A stretch of 64,000 bases of DNA from Flavobacteriales bacterium (GTDB taxonomy: Bacteria; Bacteroidota; Bacteroidia; Flavobacteriales_F; PHOS-HE28), in the NCBI GenBank assembly GCA_016704485.1, contig JADJAA010000001.1, forward strand, positions 1,984,001 through 2,048,000, read 5' to 3'. Positions within the stretch are counted from its first letter, which is position 1. Each line of letters opens with the position of its first letter. A model generated the notes under the pieces. The model saw only the letters and a program-made list of their open reading frames with translations. It was not told the DNA's origin and did no database searches. Shown one piece after another: positions 42,603 to 53,090 of the stretch. The position numbers and the translations under genes were made by a program.

Positions 42603-45600
42603 TTACCGCCGCTTTGTACTCAGGAATACGTTGCCTTTCAATTCGGTACTGCCAATTACGATGGTATAGAAATAGGTTCCATCAACACACGTTTCACCTG
42701 CTAAGCTGCGCCCATCCCATATTATGTTGTTCCCTGTATTCTGGAAAACGACCTGTCCCCAACGGTTGAATACTTCCATGGAAGTACACGCGCCAAGAAT
42801 TGCGTCGGTATTGAAGGTGAACACATCGTTGACGCCATCACCATTCGGACTGAATACGTTCGGGATATCGAAGCTTACGTGATCGGAGAAGTTTCCCGGA
42901 TCTATTGTTTGTGTAAGCATGCCATCGCAATTCACGCCATCGGAAACTGTGAGGGTCACATTGATGGATCCACCGTATGCGAACTGATGTTGCGGGTTCT
43001 GTTGCGTGCTGGTCGCGCCATCACCGAAATCCCAGAACCAGCTCGTTGCACCTGATGATGCATCCGTGAAGAAGGCACGCACACCGTCGCAATTCGGCTC
43101 CAGTGTAATGTCGAACTGGACGTTAAGACTACCTTGAATTGTTACCGTGACCGAACCCTGACTGGTACATGTATCGCTTTGCGCCGTTACTGTATAGATC
43201 GTTGTTCCGGTCGGTGAAGCTGTTGGGTTCAGCAAAGTGGCATCGTTCAGATCCGAAGCCGGATTCCAGAAGATCGCTACGCCAGGGATCGTCGTTGGGT
43301 TGCCTCCGAGGATAACAGGTTGACCATCACAAATGGTCTGGTCCGGACCGGGATCAAGCGGAGGGTCCGTGCTTACTTGAACATTCATAGCATCACTCGC
43401 AGTACAGCCGTTCCCATCCGTGATGGTCAGCGTGTAGGTCGTGGTGATCACTGGTGACGCTTGCGGTGTTGGGCTGGCAGGATCGTTCAAGTCTGTTGTT
43501 GGTGACCAGCTTGCATTCCCTGTTCCGCTTCCATTTAATTGAGCAGCAAAGCCCGGACAGAGATAGCGGTCATCTCCAGCGCTGACCGTTGGGATCGCAT
43601 TCACGGAAACAAGGATGTCATCCGTATTCACGCAATTGTTTCCATCCGTTAGTGTTACGGTATAGAGGGTAGTTGCAGCAGGCGATGCAACAGGGTCGGC
43701 AATGTTGTCCGCATCCAATCCATCATTCGGTGTCCATTGGAATTGACCGGCGCCAGTTGCGTTCAATTGCACAGAACCACCAATACAGAGCCCACTATCC
43801 GGACCTGCATCCAATGTTGGTAGCGGGACAATGTTCACGACAACACTATCACTATTCACACATTGGTTCCCATCAGAGACCGTGACTATGAATGTTGTGG
43901 TCTGGGTAGGGTCAGCATCAGGATTTGATGAAGTCGCGTCGTTCAATTCTGCCGACGGTTCCCATGTGTATGTACTACCTGTTGGCCCGGTCGGTGAACC
44001 GCCGATAGTAACTGAAAGCCCGGTACAAGCGGTTGCATCCGGACCGGCATCGACCATAGGTAGCGCATTGACGGTTATCGTAATGTCACTACTTCCAATG
44101 CAACCAGCAGTATCCGTAACGGTCAAGGTGTACACGGTTGTTGTGGTCGGGAAGAACAACGGATCACCGATGGCTGGATCACTGATGTCGGTTGCAGGTG
44201 TCCATAAGTAGATGGCATTTCCGCTGTTCGAGAGTTGTGTTGTGTCACCGATGCAGATGGTGTCATCGCCGGATATGGAACTGTTCGGGGTTGTTGCCGT
44301 TATGGTGAGCTCAGCAAGTTGATCAGGACAGCCTACACCTCCCGGAACGGTAAATACCCAGACACCATCTTCATCAATAGCCGGGTCGAAATTGCTTCCG
44401 TGTGATACATTCGAAGGCGATGTCCATGTTCCAGTTGGATCCGGTGTACCTCCAAGTTGACTGGTCATGTCAAATGGTACGCCACTGGTGCAGGTAGAAA
44501 ACGAAGCATCAGTTCCTGGGTCCGGTGCGGGGATCACATTGACAACAACCTGTGATTGATCATCCGTACATGGAGCAATTCCAGGTACGGTATATGTGAA
44601 GGTCTGTGAAGTACCTGTTGCGGGATCGAAGATGCCCGAGTTCGGCATACTGTTCCCATCGACCCATGAACCACCGGATTGCGGTGAACCTCCTAAAACG
44701 GTGAATAGGCTGATCTCTGGACTCGTATTGCATATGTTCAGGGTTGAATCGTCCCCAGCATTCGCATCCGGAATAACGATCACGCTAACGACCGCGGTGC
44801 TTGGCGTACACGGTGCTGGTGATTGCAATGTATAAGTATAGTCACCTTCGAGACTTGTACCGGGAACATAAGTGCCATCGCTGCTTGTATTATTCGGTCC
44901 GGTCCATATACCACCGGGGTCAGGCGTTCCACCAACGAGGTCGATCAATGTTATAGGCTGGCCGGATGTTCCACACAATGTGGTTGATCCATTCGTTCCA
45001 GCATTTGCAGGTACGCTTACACTTACAACAACCGTATCCGTGTTGGCACAAGCGATCGGGTCACTAAGCGTGAGCACATACGTCGTAGTAACCAACGGAG
45101 ATGCAAACGGTGTAGGTGCATTCGGGTCGCTCAAGGTATTTGCAGGAGACCAGTTGTATGTACCTGGTCCTGTTGCTTGCAGTTGAATGGAATCGCCGGC
45201 ACAAATTGAAAGATCAGGACCTGCATTCGCATTCGGAAGTACGTTCACCGTTACGGTGGTCTGATCCGTATTCACACATAGATTTCCACCGGTCACGGTC
45301 AACGTGTAGGTAACAGTTGCTTCTGGATTTGCGAATGGGTTACCGATGTCGGGATCGCTCAATCCGAAGATCGGTGTCCATTGTAATGTTCCACTTCCTG
45401 TTCCATTCAACTGCACTGTGCTACCTGCACATATCGTTGTGTCGGGTCCCGCATCAACGTTCGGTATGGCCAATGCATTGATCGTGATGACATCCGTACT
45501 GCTGCACGTACTACTATCGGTCACAGTAACCGTGTAGATCTGTGTTCCAGTAATGGTCGCAGTAGGATTCGCGCTGTTCGCATCACTCAACCCGCCTGCA

Positions 45601-47693
45601 GGACTCCATGTATACGTACTTCCGGAAGGCCCCGTAGGTGCTCCACCGATCACGATCATCTCATTCGTGCATGCACTCGTATCCGCTCCGGCATTAGCAA
45701 CGGGCAACTGGTTCACTAATACTTGGATCGTATCCTGTGCAATACACGTTGCGCTATCGGTGAGTGTTACGATGTAATCCGTTGTGGCGATTGGAAACGC
45801 AAAAGGGTCGAGCACATTGGTCGCACTCAGTCCACCAGCAGGTGACCATACCACTGAACCTGTTCCTTGTGCTTGGATCTGCACACTGTCACCTACGCAT
45901 ACCGCAAGGTCAGTTCCAGCTGAAACAGATGGTACGGATACATTGACGCGGATCGTATCCTGATCCGTACAACCGCTGTTGCTTACTAAAACGATGTAAT
46001 CCGTCGTTATAAGCGGAGTTGCTTCTGGATTTGCATTGGAACCACTGTTCAGTGTTGCACTCGGTGACCATGAGAAACTGGATCCTCCTGGCCCGGTCGG
46101 GCTACCGCCGATCGCAATACTGTCTCCATCACAGATCGTTATGTCAGCTCCAGCATTCGCCACAGGTAAGGCGGCAATGGATACGCTTGTGCTGATCTGG
46201 TCGCTCGTACATCCCAAACTGTTCGTTGCACTTACCAGAACGGAACCTGCTCCCGAAGGTCCCCAGTCCACAACGATGTCCGAGGTGCTTTGTCCGGAGA
46301 CCAACGTGCCGCCGTTCACGACCCAATTGTATGTCGCACCGGAAATGTCATCCGTGCTATAAACGGATCCGGTTACACCACTACAGATCTGCAATGGTCC
46401 GTTGATCACTGTGGGTCCTACAAAAGGGACCACATTGACCTGGAACACTACATCAAGATTCTTCGGCGGACACCCATTGTCAACGACCGTAACGCTGAAT
46501 AAATAAGGCTGGGATTGACCTTGTTCACATGCGGTAGCCCAACAGAATTGCGCAGCAGCGGTGCCAATAGCACTGGCTATGGGCGTTATTGTTGCAGGTG
46601 GGTTGAACTGAGTACCATCGAATATGGTGCCGCTTGCAGTAAGGAAAAGAGAATCTACATCGGTGTCTCCGAAATTCATATCGAAACACAACTGGTCGCC
46701 GGCGTCAACCGTATAGCTTAATGGCAACGTTCCAGAAACCGCTGGTGTTGTATTCGGTGCGCATGGAACAACTTGTAATTGCAGATCACGTCGCGTTCTT
46801 CCGATCAACTGACCGTTGCGGAATTCCTTGATCTCCACAGCGATCACATAGTTTCCTTGTATTGGTGATAAGTAACGCGTTAATCCGGTTGCTCCGTTGA
46901 TGAACGAATAGCCTCCGGCACCGAATGGCTGTGCAATGCTGTATCCACCGCCATAGGTAACTTCAGGAATTGGCCATGGAAGTGTTCCAGGTGGGTTTTG
47001 AACACCACCAGCAATGCTTATGCTATTGTATGGTCTCTCAAATGAAAAGATCAACTGGTCTCCATCAGGGTCACTCGCACTATTGATGAACGTAGAGGTA
47101 TCGGCGGTGCATAAGAAGGGGGTGGGAACACCAAAGAAAACGGGCGAACTGTTCTGCACCAACGTTGGTGGTATGTAAGCATAGTAACCAATTCCTGTTT
47201 GATTGGGGTTGTTCAGATTACTGATGTCCAGGTTTCTACAACACATCTGGAAATAGAGATGGTAACCGTTGAAATTCAAGGGTAGGTCCACCGTTCCTTG
47301 GAAATCACCGAGTAGCGTGCATAGGCCATCGCCCACATCACATCCGGGCGGAAAAGGCGGTACGATCTGGATGTCGCTGATCAATGCCAATTCCACGATC
47401 GCTTGCTGAACTTTATCTGAATTCGGGTTCTGTGGATCCTGTAAGTATACACCAACGGGTAACGTACCATTCTGCGAAGTGTTCAGTAGATCCTGGAATG
47501 TCTCGAAATTACTGTTGTCACCGCAGTTCATGTAGAACTGCATGTTGATCTGGTACCTGTAGATCTGACTGCCCGGTGCTGTTTCTCCAAGGTAGGTATA
47601 CCCCAGATTCCCACCTACCAAGTGAGTGGCCACTACCTGCTGAGTTACTAGTGACAAGGTCAGTAAGATCAGTATTCGGTTCAGTATCTTCAT
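42603..47693 (-). CDS. Giant T9SS type B (CHU_C) surface protein with Ig-like repeat arrays
   Basis: Protein of 1,696 residues. Signal peptide ends at TQQVVA. After a ~430-residue N-terminal region (THLVGGNLGYTY, common in gliding-associated proteins) come repeats of ~75-85 residues opening with (A/D)AG.D and ending in TYTLTVTD-like strands: five units, then three units of another kind (GGTPDP.G.W), then five more. A PKD domain (WFWDFGDGATSTQQNPQHQF) precedes the C-terminal CHU_C/type B sorting domain (IPNVFSPNGDGVNDVF, FNRWGQVVF, DGTYFY). Likely exported and attached or released as an adhesin. The frame extends 9 codons upstream; ATG 47693 fits the signal peptide. Confidence 0.92.
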   Translation of the reverse strand: MKILNRILILLTLSLVTQQVVATHLVGGNLGYTYLGETAPGSQIYRYQINMQFYMNCGDNSNFETFQDLLNTSQNGTLPVGVYLQDPQNPNSDKVQQAIVELALISDIQIVPPFPPGCDVGDGLCTLLGDFQGTVDLPLNFNGYHLYFQMCCRNLDISNLNNPNQTGIGYYAYIPPTLVQNSSPVFFGVPTPFLCTADTSTFINSASDPDGDQLIFSFERPYNSISIAGGVQNPPGTLPWPIPEVTYGGGYSIAQPFGAGGYSFINGATGLTRYLSPIQGNYVIAVEIKEFRNGQLIGRTRRDLQLQVVPCAPNTTPAVSGTLPLSYTVDAGDQLCFDMNFGDTDVDSLFLTASGTIFDGTQFNPPATITPIASAIGTAAAQFCWATACEQGQSQPYLFSVTVVDNGCPPKNLDVVFQVNVVPFVGPTVINGPLQICSGVTGSVYSTDDISGATYNWVVNGGTLVSGQSTSDIVVDWGPSGAGSVLVSATNSLGCTSDQISTSVSIAALPVANAGADITICDGDSIAIGGSPTGPGGSSFSWSPSATLNSGSNANPEATPLITTDYIVLVSNSGCTDQDTIRVNVSVPSVSAGTDLAVCVGDSVQIQAQGTGSVVWSPAGGLSATNVLDPFAFPIATTDYIVTLTDSATCIAQDTIQVLVNQLPVANAGADTSACTNEMIVIGGAPTGPSGSTYTWSPAGGLSDANSANPTATITGTQIYTVTVTDSSTCSSTDVITINALAIPNVDAGPDTTICAGSTVQLNGTGSGTLQWTPIFGLSDPDIGNPFANPEATVTYTLTVTGGNLCVNTDQTTVTVNVLPNANAGPDLSICAGDSIQLQATGPGTYNWSPANTLSDPNAPTPFASPLVTTTYVLTLSDPIACANTDTVVVSVSVPANAGTNGSTTLCGTSGQPITLIDLVGGTPDPGGIWTGPNNTSSDGTYVPGTSLEGDYTYTLQSPAPCTPSTAVVSVIVIPDANAGDDSTLNICNTSPEISLFTVLGGSPQSGGSWVDGNSMPNSGIFDPATGTSQTFTYTVPGIAPCTDDQSQVVVNVIPAPDPGTDASFSTCTSGVPFDMTSQLGGTPDPTGTWTSPSNVSHGSNFDPAIDEDGVWVFTVPGGVGCPDQLAELTITATTPNSSISGDDTICIGDTTQLSNSGNAIYLWTPATDISDPAIGDPLFFPTTTTVYTLTVTDTAGCIGSSDITITVNALPMVDAGPDATACTGLSVTIGGSPTGPTGSTYTWEPSAELNDATSSNPDADPTQTTTFIVTVSDGNQCVNSDSVVVNIVPLPTLDAGPDSGLCIGGSVQLNATGAGQFQWTPNDGLDADNIADPVASPAATTLYTVTLTDGNNCVNTDDILVSVNAIPTVSAGDDRYLCPGFAAQLNGSGTGNASWSPTTDLNDPASPTPQASPVITTTYTLTITDGNGCTASDAMNVQVSTDPPLDPGPDQTICDGQPVILGGNPTTIPGVAIFWNPASDLNDATLLNPTASPTGTTIYTVTAQSDTCTSQGSVTVTIQGSLNVQFDITLEPNCDGVRAFFTDASSGATSWFWDFGDGATSTQQNPQHQFAYGGSINVTLTVSDGVNCDGMLTQTIDPGNFSDHVSFDIPNVFSPNGDGVNDVFTFNTDAILGACTSMEVFNRWGQVVFQNTGNNIIWDGRSLAGETCVDGTYFYTIVIGSTELKGNVFLSTKRR

Positions 47694-47716
47694 GTAAATG
47701 TCAATTGATATACAGA

Positions 47717-50641
47717 TCAATTCAGGATGATCATTCTACCCCAACGTGCTTCCGGTGTTTCAAGGCTAAGTATGTAACTACCTACAAGGAGATCTTCGGT
47801 GATCAACGTATGTGATGTGCTCCCGATCGCAACGCTTTCAGAGCGCAATTTTTCACCCAGAACATTGCTTAGCACAATGCGCCATCCGGAACCAGCTTCT
47901 TGGTTAAAACTCAAACTCAACACGTTATCCGCAGGTTGCGGCCAAACAGCACCCAGTGGACCGACACTCTCTTCAATGCCAACATAGGAACAGCTCCAGG
48001 TCAACAGGAATCCGGCATTGTTCTGAGGTCCACCGGCATTGCTAACTTGTTCAAGGGTAATGCTCGGTCCGGTGGAAGTGATCACACCGTTATTGGGTAA
48101 TTGGATCAATCCGTTGCCGTTATATTGTCCGATCAATGGGCTTGTATTATCCGGACCATCGTAGATCGCTAAAAAGCGGTTCTGATTGTTGCCCCACGCA
48201 AACTGAGAAAAACTCAGAACAACCACATCGCCGGTAGTGGGCGCGATCGTGAAGGTGCCATCTCCGAAACTGGTATACGGTCCATTAGGCCCACCATCAT
48301 CAGCAAGAACACCTTGGCATGCGTTACTCTCATCTGATTGGAACCCCGGGATCTCTAACGTATCGCATGACCAAGGCTCATTGAACGTGATATAGTTCGT
48401 GTTCGTTTGCATGTCCGATCCGTTCGCATTAGTGACCGTTAGCGAAACGGTGTAGTTGCCCGGGTTCATGTATTGATAGAGTGGGGAAGGTTCCATACTT
48501 GTTCCTCCATCTCCAAAGTCCCAGGTCCACGTTGTAGGTGCATTCAAACTGGCATCCGTGAATTGAACGAAACCAGTGCAGGTGCTTGTTGGTGAACCAC
48601 TGAATTGAGCTGTTGGTGGGTTCTGGTTCGGAGAGATGATCACAGCGAAGTCCTCCACCTGTCCGTATAACGGAGATTCACATGCATCTGTGGTCTCTCC
48701 GACAACATCTGCCACCACACGAACACGTACCGCAGTGCCGAAAACAGTTGCGGTAGGGATGATCACCGTACCACTGGGATTGACTTGGTCCAATGCGCTC
48801 CATACGTGTTCCGTACCAGTGAAAACGCCATCATTGTTCAGGTCGATCCAAACGCGCACATCATGCGAGAGGGTGCCCCCGGTCATAGCACTGATGGGAT
48901 ACGCAGTGCCTTCAGTGACCGTGCCAACATTGCCGCATGAACGGTCCTGATACCCCTCTATTCCATCTCCGCTCGTGCTGGATATACCTGCAAAATTGAA
49001 TGCCATCAGTCCAAACCCGCAGCAATAACTTTGGGTCGCTGGTGTACACGATGCTGCGGTCAATTGACCGGTCAGGTCCACGGTGATCAGGTCCGTGAAA
49101 ACGATGAGATCGTCTCCATGGATATTGGTAACGCTCAACTGCACGGTGTATATTCCGCTGGTGGTGTATGTATGAAAAGGGTCTTGATCATTGCTGGATC
49201 CACCATCACCGAAACTCCAGGTCCAACTGCTCGGGACGTTCTGTGATGCATCCGTGAATTGCACATCTCCAGTGCAACTGAATTGCGGATCTGCAGTGAA
49301 CGAAGCAATTGGAGCGGATACGTTCTCCTGCACCAACAATGCATAGTCCTCAGCTTGACCGTATTGTAGATCAAGACAAGGTTGCGGCAATGGACTGAAA
49401 TCATAATCCGCCATTACGCGCACTCGCAACGGCGTATCGAGCGTCGCAAATGCTGGTACGGTCACAGAACCGGAAGCGGTGAACACGCTATTCTGTGAAA
49501 GGACAAGTTCAGTACTAATGAATGTGCCACTGTTGTCCCAGTCGATCCAAATCCGGACATTATGCGTCGCAGATGTTCCGGTGACCAACGCCAATTGCAA
49601 CGTGGTACCTAAAAGAACCGTTTCGATCTGGCAGGTACGATCCGCATATCCTTCGATCGCGGCTCCAGCACTGGCGGTGGTCATACTGCCGATCGTAACA
49701 CTGGTAAGACCGAACCCAGCGACAGTGCCCGTTGAGGCGGGTGTACATGCCGGAACCGGTACAGGTCCAGTAACATTGATCGTGATCGAAGCACCACTAT
49801 AGGTATCTGTTCCGAATGCATTGGTGACCGTTAGTGTCGGCGTGAACGTGCCGTCGGTCACGTAAGTATGCTCCGGGTCCTGATCCGTTGAGGTAGTTCC
49901 ATCTCCGAAATCCCATATCCAAGCTGTTGGCGCGAATGTGGTAAGGTCCGTGAATTGCACAATGCCATCACAGCTGAACACTGTATTCTGATCATAGTTG
50001 CCGATCGGTGGCGCTTCAGCAACGGTCCACTCGAATTGCATGTTCGGTCGCTGGTCATAGGTGATCAAGGTCCCGGTGGCCGCGGTACAAATGTTCGGGT
50101 TAGGAGTGCTCCGCGCCAACGTGCTCGTGAATGATGTGGTGCTTTGGTTGAATTGTGGGTTGAAGTTGCTCTGGCTATTGTAAAAACAGGTCTCAACTAC
50201 AATATTCGAAGTGCCATCCCACGTGAAGTCGGATGTGAACGGATGCACGTTCCATCCGTTCTGGTCCACATAGTTCAAAGGGCCATATAGCGCAGTAGTT
50301 CCTGTGGTCCACGCAGCGGTCATTTGCGTGACCGTGGTCGCACCTATGCTTACAGTGAATCCTTCCAACTGGTTCGCTGCTTCCTGCGCAATGTCGAAAG
50401 CCACACTACTGATGTCACCAGCTGTCATTCCAGCAGCTTGTAGCTCGCTGGCCAGGATCAGCATTTGATGCCTCGCTCCGCGCTGAAAATTGCCATAGGG
50501 CGAAGGATACTCGTTGGAGAAATTAGTAACGGTTCCGGTTCCGATCGTGATCGTTTGTTGCGCTGAAGCTTCAAATGACGAGAACAAGATCGCAATGGCA
50601 GCTATGAATATGGTCCCTGCGCGGGCGGAAAAACGTTCCAT
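47717..50641 (-). CDS. PKD/GEVED/CUB-like secreted protein with T9SS type A domain
   Basis: Protein of 974 residues; signal peptide ends at SFEASAQ. Three PKD domains (WIWDFGDGTTSTDQDPEHTY, WTWSFGDGGSSNDQDPFHTY, WTWDFGDGGTSMEPSPLYQY) alternate with two GEVED domains (VRIWIDWDNSGTFIS, VRVWIDLNNDGVFTGTEHVW, YGQ.EDYALLV). Near residues 780-890 a CUB-like region (LAIYDGPDNTSPLIGQYNG) follows, then a type A T9SS tail (GAVWPQPADNVLSL ... LLVGSYILSL). Probably an adhesive or carbohydrate-associated surface protein. The type B giant gene follows after 23 bases. Confidence 0.9.
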   Translation of the reverse strand: MERFSARAGTIFIAAIAILFSSFEASAQQTITIGTGTVTNFSNEYPSPYGNFQRGARHQMLILASELQAAGMTAGDISSVAFDIAQEAANQLEGFTVSIGATTVTQMTAAWTTGTTALYGPLNYVDQNGWNVHPFTSDFTWDGTSNIVVETCFYNSQSNFNPQFNQSTTSFTSTLARSTPNPNICTAATGTLITYDQRPNMQFEWTVAEAPPIGNYDQNTVFSCDGIVQFTDLTTFAPTAWIWDFGDGTTSTDQDPEHTYVTDGTFTPTLTVTNAFGTDTYSGASITINVTGPVPVPACTPASTGTVAGFGLTSVTIGSMTTASAGAAIEGYADRTCQIETVLLGTTLQLALVTGTSATHNVRIWIDWDNSGTFISTELVLSQNSVFTASGSVTVPAFATLDTPLRVRVMADYDFSPLPQPCLDLQYGQAEDYALLVQENVSAPIASFTADPQFSCTGDVQFTDASQNVPSSWTWSFGDGGSSNDQDPFHTYTTSGIYTVQLSVTNIHGDDLIVFTDLITVDLTGQLTAASCTPATQSYCCGFGLMAFNFAGISSTSGDGIEGYQDRSCGNVGTVTEGTAYPISAMTGGTLSHDVRVWIDLNNDGVFTGTEHVWSALDQVNPSGTVIIPTATVFGTAVRVRVVADVVGETTDACESPLYGQVEDFAVIISPNQNPPTAQFSGSPTSTCTGFVQFTDASLNAPTTWTWDFGDGGTSMEPSPLYQYMNPGNYTVSLTVTNANGSDMQTNTNYITFNEPWSCDTLEIPGFQSDESNACQGVLADDGGPNGPYTSFGDGTFTIAPTTGDVVVLSFSQFAWGNNQNRFLAIYDGPDNTSPLIGQYNGNGLIQLPNNGVITSTGPSITLEQVSNAGGPQNNAGFLLTWSCSYVGIEESVGPLGAVWPQPADNVLSLSFNQEAGSGWRIVLSNVLGEKLRSESVAIGSTSHTLITEDLLVGSYILSLETPEARWGRMIILN

Positions 50642-50661
50642 AATTGTTGTGGGTATGGCGT

Positions 50662-50669
50662 CGAATATA
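50662..50669 (-). promoter_or_regulatory. Putative -7 box (TATATTCG)
   Basis: Matches TAnnTTyG on the minus strand, 20 bases before the start of the PKD/GEVED gene. Confidence 0.45.
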
Positions 50670-50852
50670 ACGCCTCAAAAGGATCGTTCCACACAACAGA
50701 ACAAACTATTCGATCATCCCCAACACAGCATGGTCCATCATGGACATGCTTGAATTTCAAGAACGTACGAACAAATGCTACGGTAGAGGGTCCCTGTGCG
50801 TGGGTTGAATAGTATCAATTCAACTCAAGGACAGATCCAAGGTCGAACGGTC

Positions 50853-52070
50853 CTAACTATTCGCATAATCCGCCAAATACTTGAACGAGTTGGTCAGTTC
50901 ACCATTATTAGCGATGGTGGCCCGTGCTATAAGATCGTTGGTATCTATTCCGGTCAAGCTAGGAATTACACGTTCTATCAGATCACGCCCAAAGGCTTCG
51001 GAAGCATCGCGGGGTAATTCAGCAGGTAAGTTGTCCACGGACATTACGGTTATCGTGCCTTCGCTGCCCGCAGGCTTTTCCTTTGCTGTTGTTGGATCGT
51101 AACCATAAAATGGATCAGCGATCGTAGTTGCACGCAATGTGCTGTCTATAGGGCCACCAATATCACAACTAATGTCTGCGATCACATCCAAACTGATACC
51201 GGGTTCGCGCAGATCCGCAGCCGTTAGGATCTTCGGAGCGCGTGCATCCCAATAATGGCAGGCAATGTACATGTGAGCGCGTTTCGCGTAAGGCAGGAAT
51301 TTGGATCGGTGTCCGCTTGGGTCTGCGTGGAACGCTTCTCTGTCGAATGGTTTTCCATCCATACGCTCGAACATTCCAGAACTACCCAGAACGGTATAGA
51401 CCGGACCTGGATGATCCGTCTTCATGAAGACATCATTATCAACGCGGGTAACTCCGGCGCGTTCCAGAACACCCATTGCGCCCTTTCCTACACGCCCCCC
51501 GCCTGTTAAGACCACACGCAGATCGGTTTGAAATGAAAAGGCACGTAACTGCGTCTCCAGTTCTTCCAGATCGTGGCATTCGTTGGCCGGTTTCATGGGC
51601 TTGCCACCGCGCGAAAATTGTCTGCCACGGAATGCGTTGTATGCACCTACTACGCCTGCCCAATAGCCAAAAGCAAGCACACGGTCGCCGTTCACATCCG
51701 TTAGAAGCTCGTGGTCGATCAATCGCACTTTTTTATCCAGAACGGCTTTTAGGAGCTTTGCGTTCGAGGGCTGTTTTTTAATGGTATGGCTAAAGAATTG
51801 GTGTGCTTTACCCGGAACCAGCATATCGATCGGAATTTCCTTGATGCCCAGGATCAGGTCGCGATCGGCCAGGTCATCTGCCATCGGGATCTCGAACGCC
51901 TCATATTCAGCATCCGTATAGGCACGAACGGGGCTGCGTTGTACGACCAGGTCCACGTCGGGAAAGCGCTGCATGACCTCTTTGCATTGCGCAGGGGTCA
52001 ACGGTACGCGGCGATCCGCAGGTGTTTTACCTTCACGGATGACACCGATCTTTTTGTAAGCTGTTGGCAT
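50853..52070 (-). CDS. Saccharopine/alanine dehydrogenase-like NAD(P) oxidoreductase
   Basis: Cytoplasmic protein of 405 residues. The N-terminal domain (KKIGVIREGKTPADRRVPLT, then QCKEVMQRF) matches AlaDh/PNT_N. The Rossmann motif VVLTGGGRVGKGAMGVLERA starts near residue 185. HYWDARAPKILTAADLREPG and ISCDIGGPIDSTLRATTI are typical of LYS1-like saccharopine dehydrogenases. A biochemical role in lysine metabolism is possible but unproven; alanine dehydrogenase would normally be shorter. The start lies 10 bases after a TAAGTTTG box. Confidence 0.85.
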   Translation of the reverse strand: MPTAYKKIGVIREGKTPADRRVPLTPAQCKEVMQRFPDVDLVVQRSPVRAYTDAEYEAFEIPMADDLADRDLILGIKEIPIDMLVPGKAHQFFSHTIKKQPSNAKLLKAVLDKKVRLIDHELLTDVNGDRVLAFGYWAGVVGAYNAFRGRQFSRGGKPMKPANECHDLEELETQLRAFSFQTDLRVVLTGGGRVGKGAMGVLERAGVTRVDNDVFMKTDHPGPVYTVLGSSGMFERMDGKPFDREAFHADPSGHRSKFLPYAKRAHMYIACHYWDARAPKILTAADLREPGISLDVIADISCDIGGPIDSTLRATTIADPFYGYDPTTAKEKPAGSEGTITVMSVDNLPAELPRDASEAFGRDLIERVIPSLTGIDTNDLIARATIANNGELTNSFKYLADYANS

Positions 52071-52080
52071 TTTCGGGCCG

Positions 52081-52088
52081 CAAACTTA
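52081..52088 (-). promoter_or_regulatory. Putative -7 box (TAAGTTTG)
   Basis: Exact match to TAnnTTTG on the minus strand, followed by CGGCCC; 10 bases before the start of the dehydrogenase-like gene. Confidence 0.5.
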
Positions 52089-52119
52089 CCGCTTACGAAA
52101 GAGGTGGTCAATTGTAAAA

Positions 52120-53055
52120 CTACACCTTTGCGAACCGGAGCGTACCAATGCTGACACCACTGCGATCTGTTACCACAAGCGTGTACGTCGAAGCCGGTAG
52201 GTCGGCTACATCGATCCGTTTTTCACGCAATGCGCCTCTGCTTAGCACTATCCCCAAGGGCGAAAGCATAAAGTATTGCGCATCTGTTGGAAGGTCACCG
52301 GTTATTATTAGCACATCCGTTACTAAGTTAGAAAGGGCTGCGATACACCTTGTGTGCGTTCCACTATGATCGGAATAACCAACCGTGAGCGAAACGCAAT
52401 TACTACCTAAAAGGGTCTCCTCGTCAACCCGGATGCAACGGAATGTGGAAAGTGGCGCGCCAGAACTGCTGGCGAACAGACTCAAGAATTCATTACCGCA
52501 GCCGATCCCATTGGTGAAGTAAGTGGGAACGGGATATCCGGGTGCATTGAAATGGTGCACACGATGTGGCGTACCGAAATTGTCAAGGATCGTATCGATT
52601 GCCGAAACTGTGACCACATTGGTGTAGTAAGCACTTTGGACGCAACGCCACGTGGATGGCACCGTATCGCCGATCTCGATCGAGGGGTCGAAAAGGATCA
52701 ACTCTGGATCGCTCGGTGTTGAACGAACATAGACCACACCTGTTAAATCCTGACGGAGGTAGCAATACAGGTCGCCATAACTCTCGCTGATGGATGTATT
52801 GCCCATTCCCAATGTGGTCACATACCGATGGTTCGATCGAATGACAGAATAGGTATTGCCATCGATCGCTTGGTCCTCGCCAGCATGGTAGAACTCCTGC
52901 AAACCCTGCAAATTGTTGTTACTCCGCTGATAGATCCAATTTATGTTTTCACCAACAGGAGGAAAAGGATCGATGACCTGTGCCCGAAGCATAGGGATGA
53001 GGGACATTGCAAACGTCACAATAAAAATGCGACCAGTGATTCTTGAGATGAACAT
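52120..53055 (-). CDS. Secreted T9SS cargo of unknown function
   Basis: Protein of 311 residues; signal segment FIVTFAMSLIPMLRAQ. The body has the motif order of the 6748-7650 protein in diverged form (GDLYCYLRQDLTGVVYVRST, ELILFDPSIEIGDTVPSTW, IDTILDNFGTPHRVHHF, TYFTNGIGCGNEF). The tail (YFMLSPLGIVLSRGALREKR ... LPASTYTLVVTD) is a type A T9SS domain. Function unknown. A TATATTCG box lies 35 bases upstream. Confidence 0.78.
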   Translation of the reverse strand: MFISRITGRIFIVTFAMSLIPMLRAQVIDPFPPVGENINWIYQRSNNNLQGLQEFYHAGEDQAIDGNTYSVIRSNHRYVTTLGMGNTSISESYGDLYCYLRQDLTGVVYVRSTPSDPELILFDPSIEIGDTVPSTWRCVQSAYYTNVVTVSAIDTILDNFGTPHRVHHFNAPGYPVPTYFTNGIGCGNEFLSLFASSSGAPLSTFRCIRVDEETLLGSNCVSLTVGYSDHSGTHTRCIAALSNLVTDVLIITGDLPTDAQYFMLSPLGIVLSRGALREKRIDVADLPASTYTLVVTDRSGVSIGTLRFAKV

Positions 53056-53090
53056 GTTTGGTCAGTTGCGCCTCAATTGAATAAGGCTTA

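Noticed and set aside
42603..47693. Considered the giant gene as two adjacent genes
   Set aside because: The frame is continuous from signal peptide to CHU_C domain without a break.
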